In this document: positions 46,237-47,338 of the stretch, piece by piece | Position numbering within the stretch: position 1 is the first letter of the stretch | Layout: each line of letters opens with the position of its first letter | From: Flavobacterium branchiophilum NBRC 15030 = ATCC 35035 | GTDB taxonomy: Bacteria > Bacteroidota > Bacteroidia > Flavobacteriales > Flavobacteriaceae | Assembly (NCBI RefSeq): GCF_002217205.1 | Contig: NZ_MUGT01000006.1 | Coordinates: 10,001 to 57,338, forward strand | DNA length: 47,338 nucleotides | Reading direction: 5' to 3' | Position numbers and translations under genes: made by a program | Notes under the pieces: model-generated | What the model was told of the DNA's origin: nothing | The model's database searches: none | What the model saw: the letters and a program-made list of their open reading frames with translations, nothing else

Positions 46237-46320
46237 AAAAACCAATACTAGCAACAAACCAAAAAACAAGACAAACCAAAAATTAGTTTTCTACTAACTA
46301 AAAACTTAAAAAACAAAATT

Positions 46321-47172
46321 ATGAAATTACTTGTAGATAGTGGCTCAACAAAAGCTGATTGGATAGCCATAGACGAAAACGGAAAGGTATTATACACCAC
46401 CCAAACCCTCGGACTAAACCCCGAAGTTTTAGAAAAAGAAGAAATCATCCACCGACTCAATGACAAATTTGATATACTTCAAAACAAAGACAAAGCCTCG
46501 GCACTCTATTTTTATGGTGCAGGATGTGGCACCGATAGAATGAAAAACTTTTTGTCAGAAGTTTTTCAGGACTACTTTACAAACGCATCAGTACACGTGT
46601 ACGAAGATACTTATGCAGCAGTTTTTGCAACCACCCCAAAAGACGAAAAAGCCATTGTAAGCATCCTTGGAACAGGATCCAATTGCAGCTATTTTGATGG
46701 CAAAATATTGCATCAAAAAGTACAATCGCTAGGCTATATTGCCATGGACGATTGTAGCGGAAACCGTTTTGGAAGACACCTCTTAAGAGGCTATTTCTTC
46801 AATAAAATGCCCACCGAATTGGCCAAAGAATTTGAAGAAGAATACAACGTAGATGCCGATTACGTAAAACACAATTTGTACAAAGAACCCAACCCCAACG
46901 CTTATTTGGCCACTTTTGCCAAATTTTTAATCAGAAACAAAGAAACAGATTTTTGCAAAAAATACATCAACCTAGAACTTGAAGATTTTGTAGAAAACTA
47001 CATCATGCAATTCGACAATTGCAGAGAAGTACCTGTGCATTTTGTAGGATCAATAGCTTTCTACTTGAAAGACGAATTGGCAGAAATGCTTCACAAACAC
47101 GGAATAAAATTAGGAACAGTATTAAGAAGACCCATAGACGGTTTGATCCAATACCACGTTTTGAATAAATAA
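46321..47172 (+). CDS. BadF/BadG-type N-acetylglucosamine kinase-like protein
   Basis: The 283-aa cytoplasmic protein has the ASKHA phosphate loop LLVDSGSTKADWIAID at the N-terminus, FYGAGCGTDRMKNF, the second phosphate motif SILGTGSNCSYFDGK, and DDCSGNRFGRHLLRGYF. In Bacteroidota such proteins are annotated as N-acetylglucosamine kinases of the BadF/BadG/BcrA/BcrD ATPase family; the benzoyl-CoA reductase role is unlikely in this context. It likely salvages cell-wall or chitin sugars and lies downstream of the glycolytic pair, separated by a terminator. Confidence 0.85.
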   Translation: MKLLVDSGSTKADWIAIDENGKVLYTTQTLGLNPEVLEKEEIIHRLNDKFDILQNKDKASALYFYGAGCGTDRMKNFLSEVFQDYFTNASVHVYEDTYAAVFATTPKDEKAIVSILGTGSNCSYFDGKILHQKVQSLGYIAMDDCSGNRFGRHLLRGYFFNKMPTELAKEFEEEYNVDADYVKHNLYKEPNPNAYLATFAKFLIRNKETDFCKKYINLELEDFVENYIMQFDNCREVPVHFVGSIAFYLKDELAEMLHKHGIKLGTVLRRPIDGLIQYHVLNK

Positions 47173-47191
47173 ATGTTATATTTTTTTTTTG

Positions 47192-47229
47192 AGGGCAAAC
47201 ACTTTTACTAAAGGTTTGCCCTTTTTTTT
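47192..47229. terminator. Bidirectional intrinsic terminator after the kinase gene
   Basis: AGGGCAAAC pairs with GTTTGCCCT across a 13-nt loop, with a T run on the right and, for the other strand, on the left. Confidence 0.88.
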
Positions 47230-47338
47230 GCACCCAACAAACCCATACGGCTTCAAACTAAAAATCTGTTTCAAATGGGGCCTGCCGTATAATTCAACCT
47301 AAATTTATTCCAAATATATTTATAAAATTGTCCAAAGA
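47230..47338. other. Right end of the window
   Basis: The last 109 bp have no supported gene or element; the sequence stops in intergenic DNA. Confidence 0.4.

Overview
The window is one contig from an AT-rich member of the Bacteroidota, most likely Flavobacteriia. Upstream regions repeatedly carry the Bacteroidota sigma-A -7 motif TAnnTTTG, several with a TTG or TTTG about 20 nt upstream. It encodes a GldI gliding-associated peptidyl-prolyl isomerase, a SusC/TonB-type receptor with a DUF4249 lipoprotein, and exported proteins whose cleavage region ends in Q. The genus cannot be fixed from sequence alone.

Layout. 1-8.6 kb, minus strand: YebC-type regulator, an unrecognised exported protein, gcvT, then thrC, thrB and fused thrA. 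A 32-codon Thr/Ile-rich leader ORF, too short for ordinary ORF calling, sits before thrA with its own promoter. 8.8-17 kb: hutH, a DUF2200 protein, a DinB-like protein, an M28 peptidase with beta-propeller and PDZ domains, and clpC. 17-26.8 kb, plus strand: a cytoplasmic cyclophilin-FKBP fusion, a TonB receptor with DUF4249 partner, thiamine pyrophosphokinase, a DHH phosphoesterase, gldI, and two exported cyclophilin-FKBP fusions. 26.8-32.6 kb: an accessory island. 32.7-43.5 kb: small unknowns, a spermidine-synthase-like methyltransferase, and a two-component system in front of a heavy-metal RND efflux operon that contains an OprB-like porin. 44-47.2 kb: pfkA, gap and an N-acetylglucosamine kinase-like gene.

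The most notable part is the island. It reads as an integron-like cassette array without an integrase in view. Four single-orientation cassettes follow a good promoter and are separated by 130-140 bp imperfect palindromes starting near a YAAC core and ending in a GTT core. For three cassettes the 9-10 nt at the cassette start are exactly complementary to the 9-10 nt at that same cassette's own end, not to the neighbouring cassette. This is what integration of circular attC-type cassettes predicts. Cargo includes an AAA ATPase plus a small partner (with its own promoter and a 21-bp palindrome), a lone TIR-like nucleotide-binding protein and unknown proteins, all compatible with anti-phage defence. 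A decayed retropepsin-like gene lies at the right edge, and a 17-nt imperfect inverted repeat flanks the whole island.

Other points: a dispersed structured repeat family whose arms vary while staying complementary, a nested palindrome before the TonB receptor, and a long-range hairpin between thrA and thrB.
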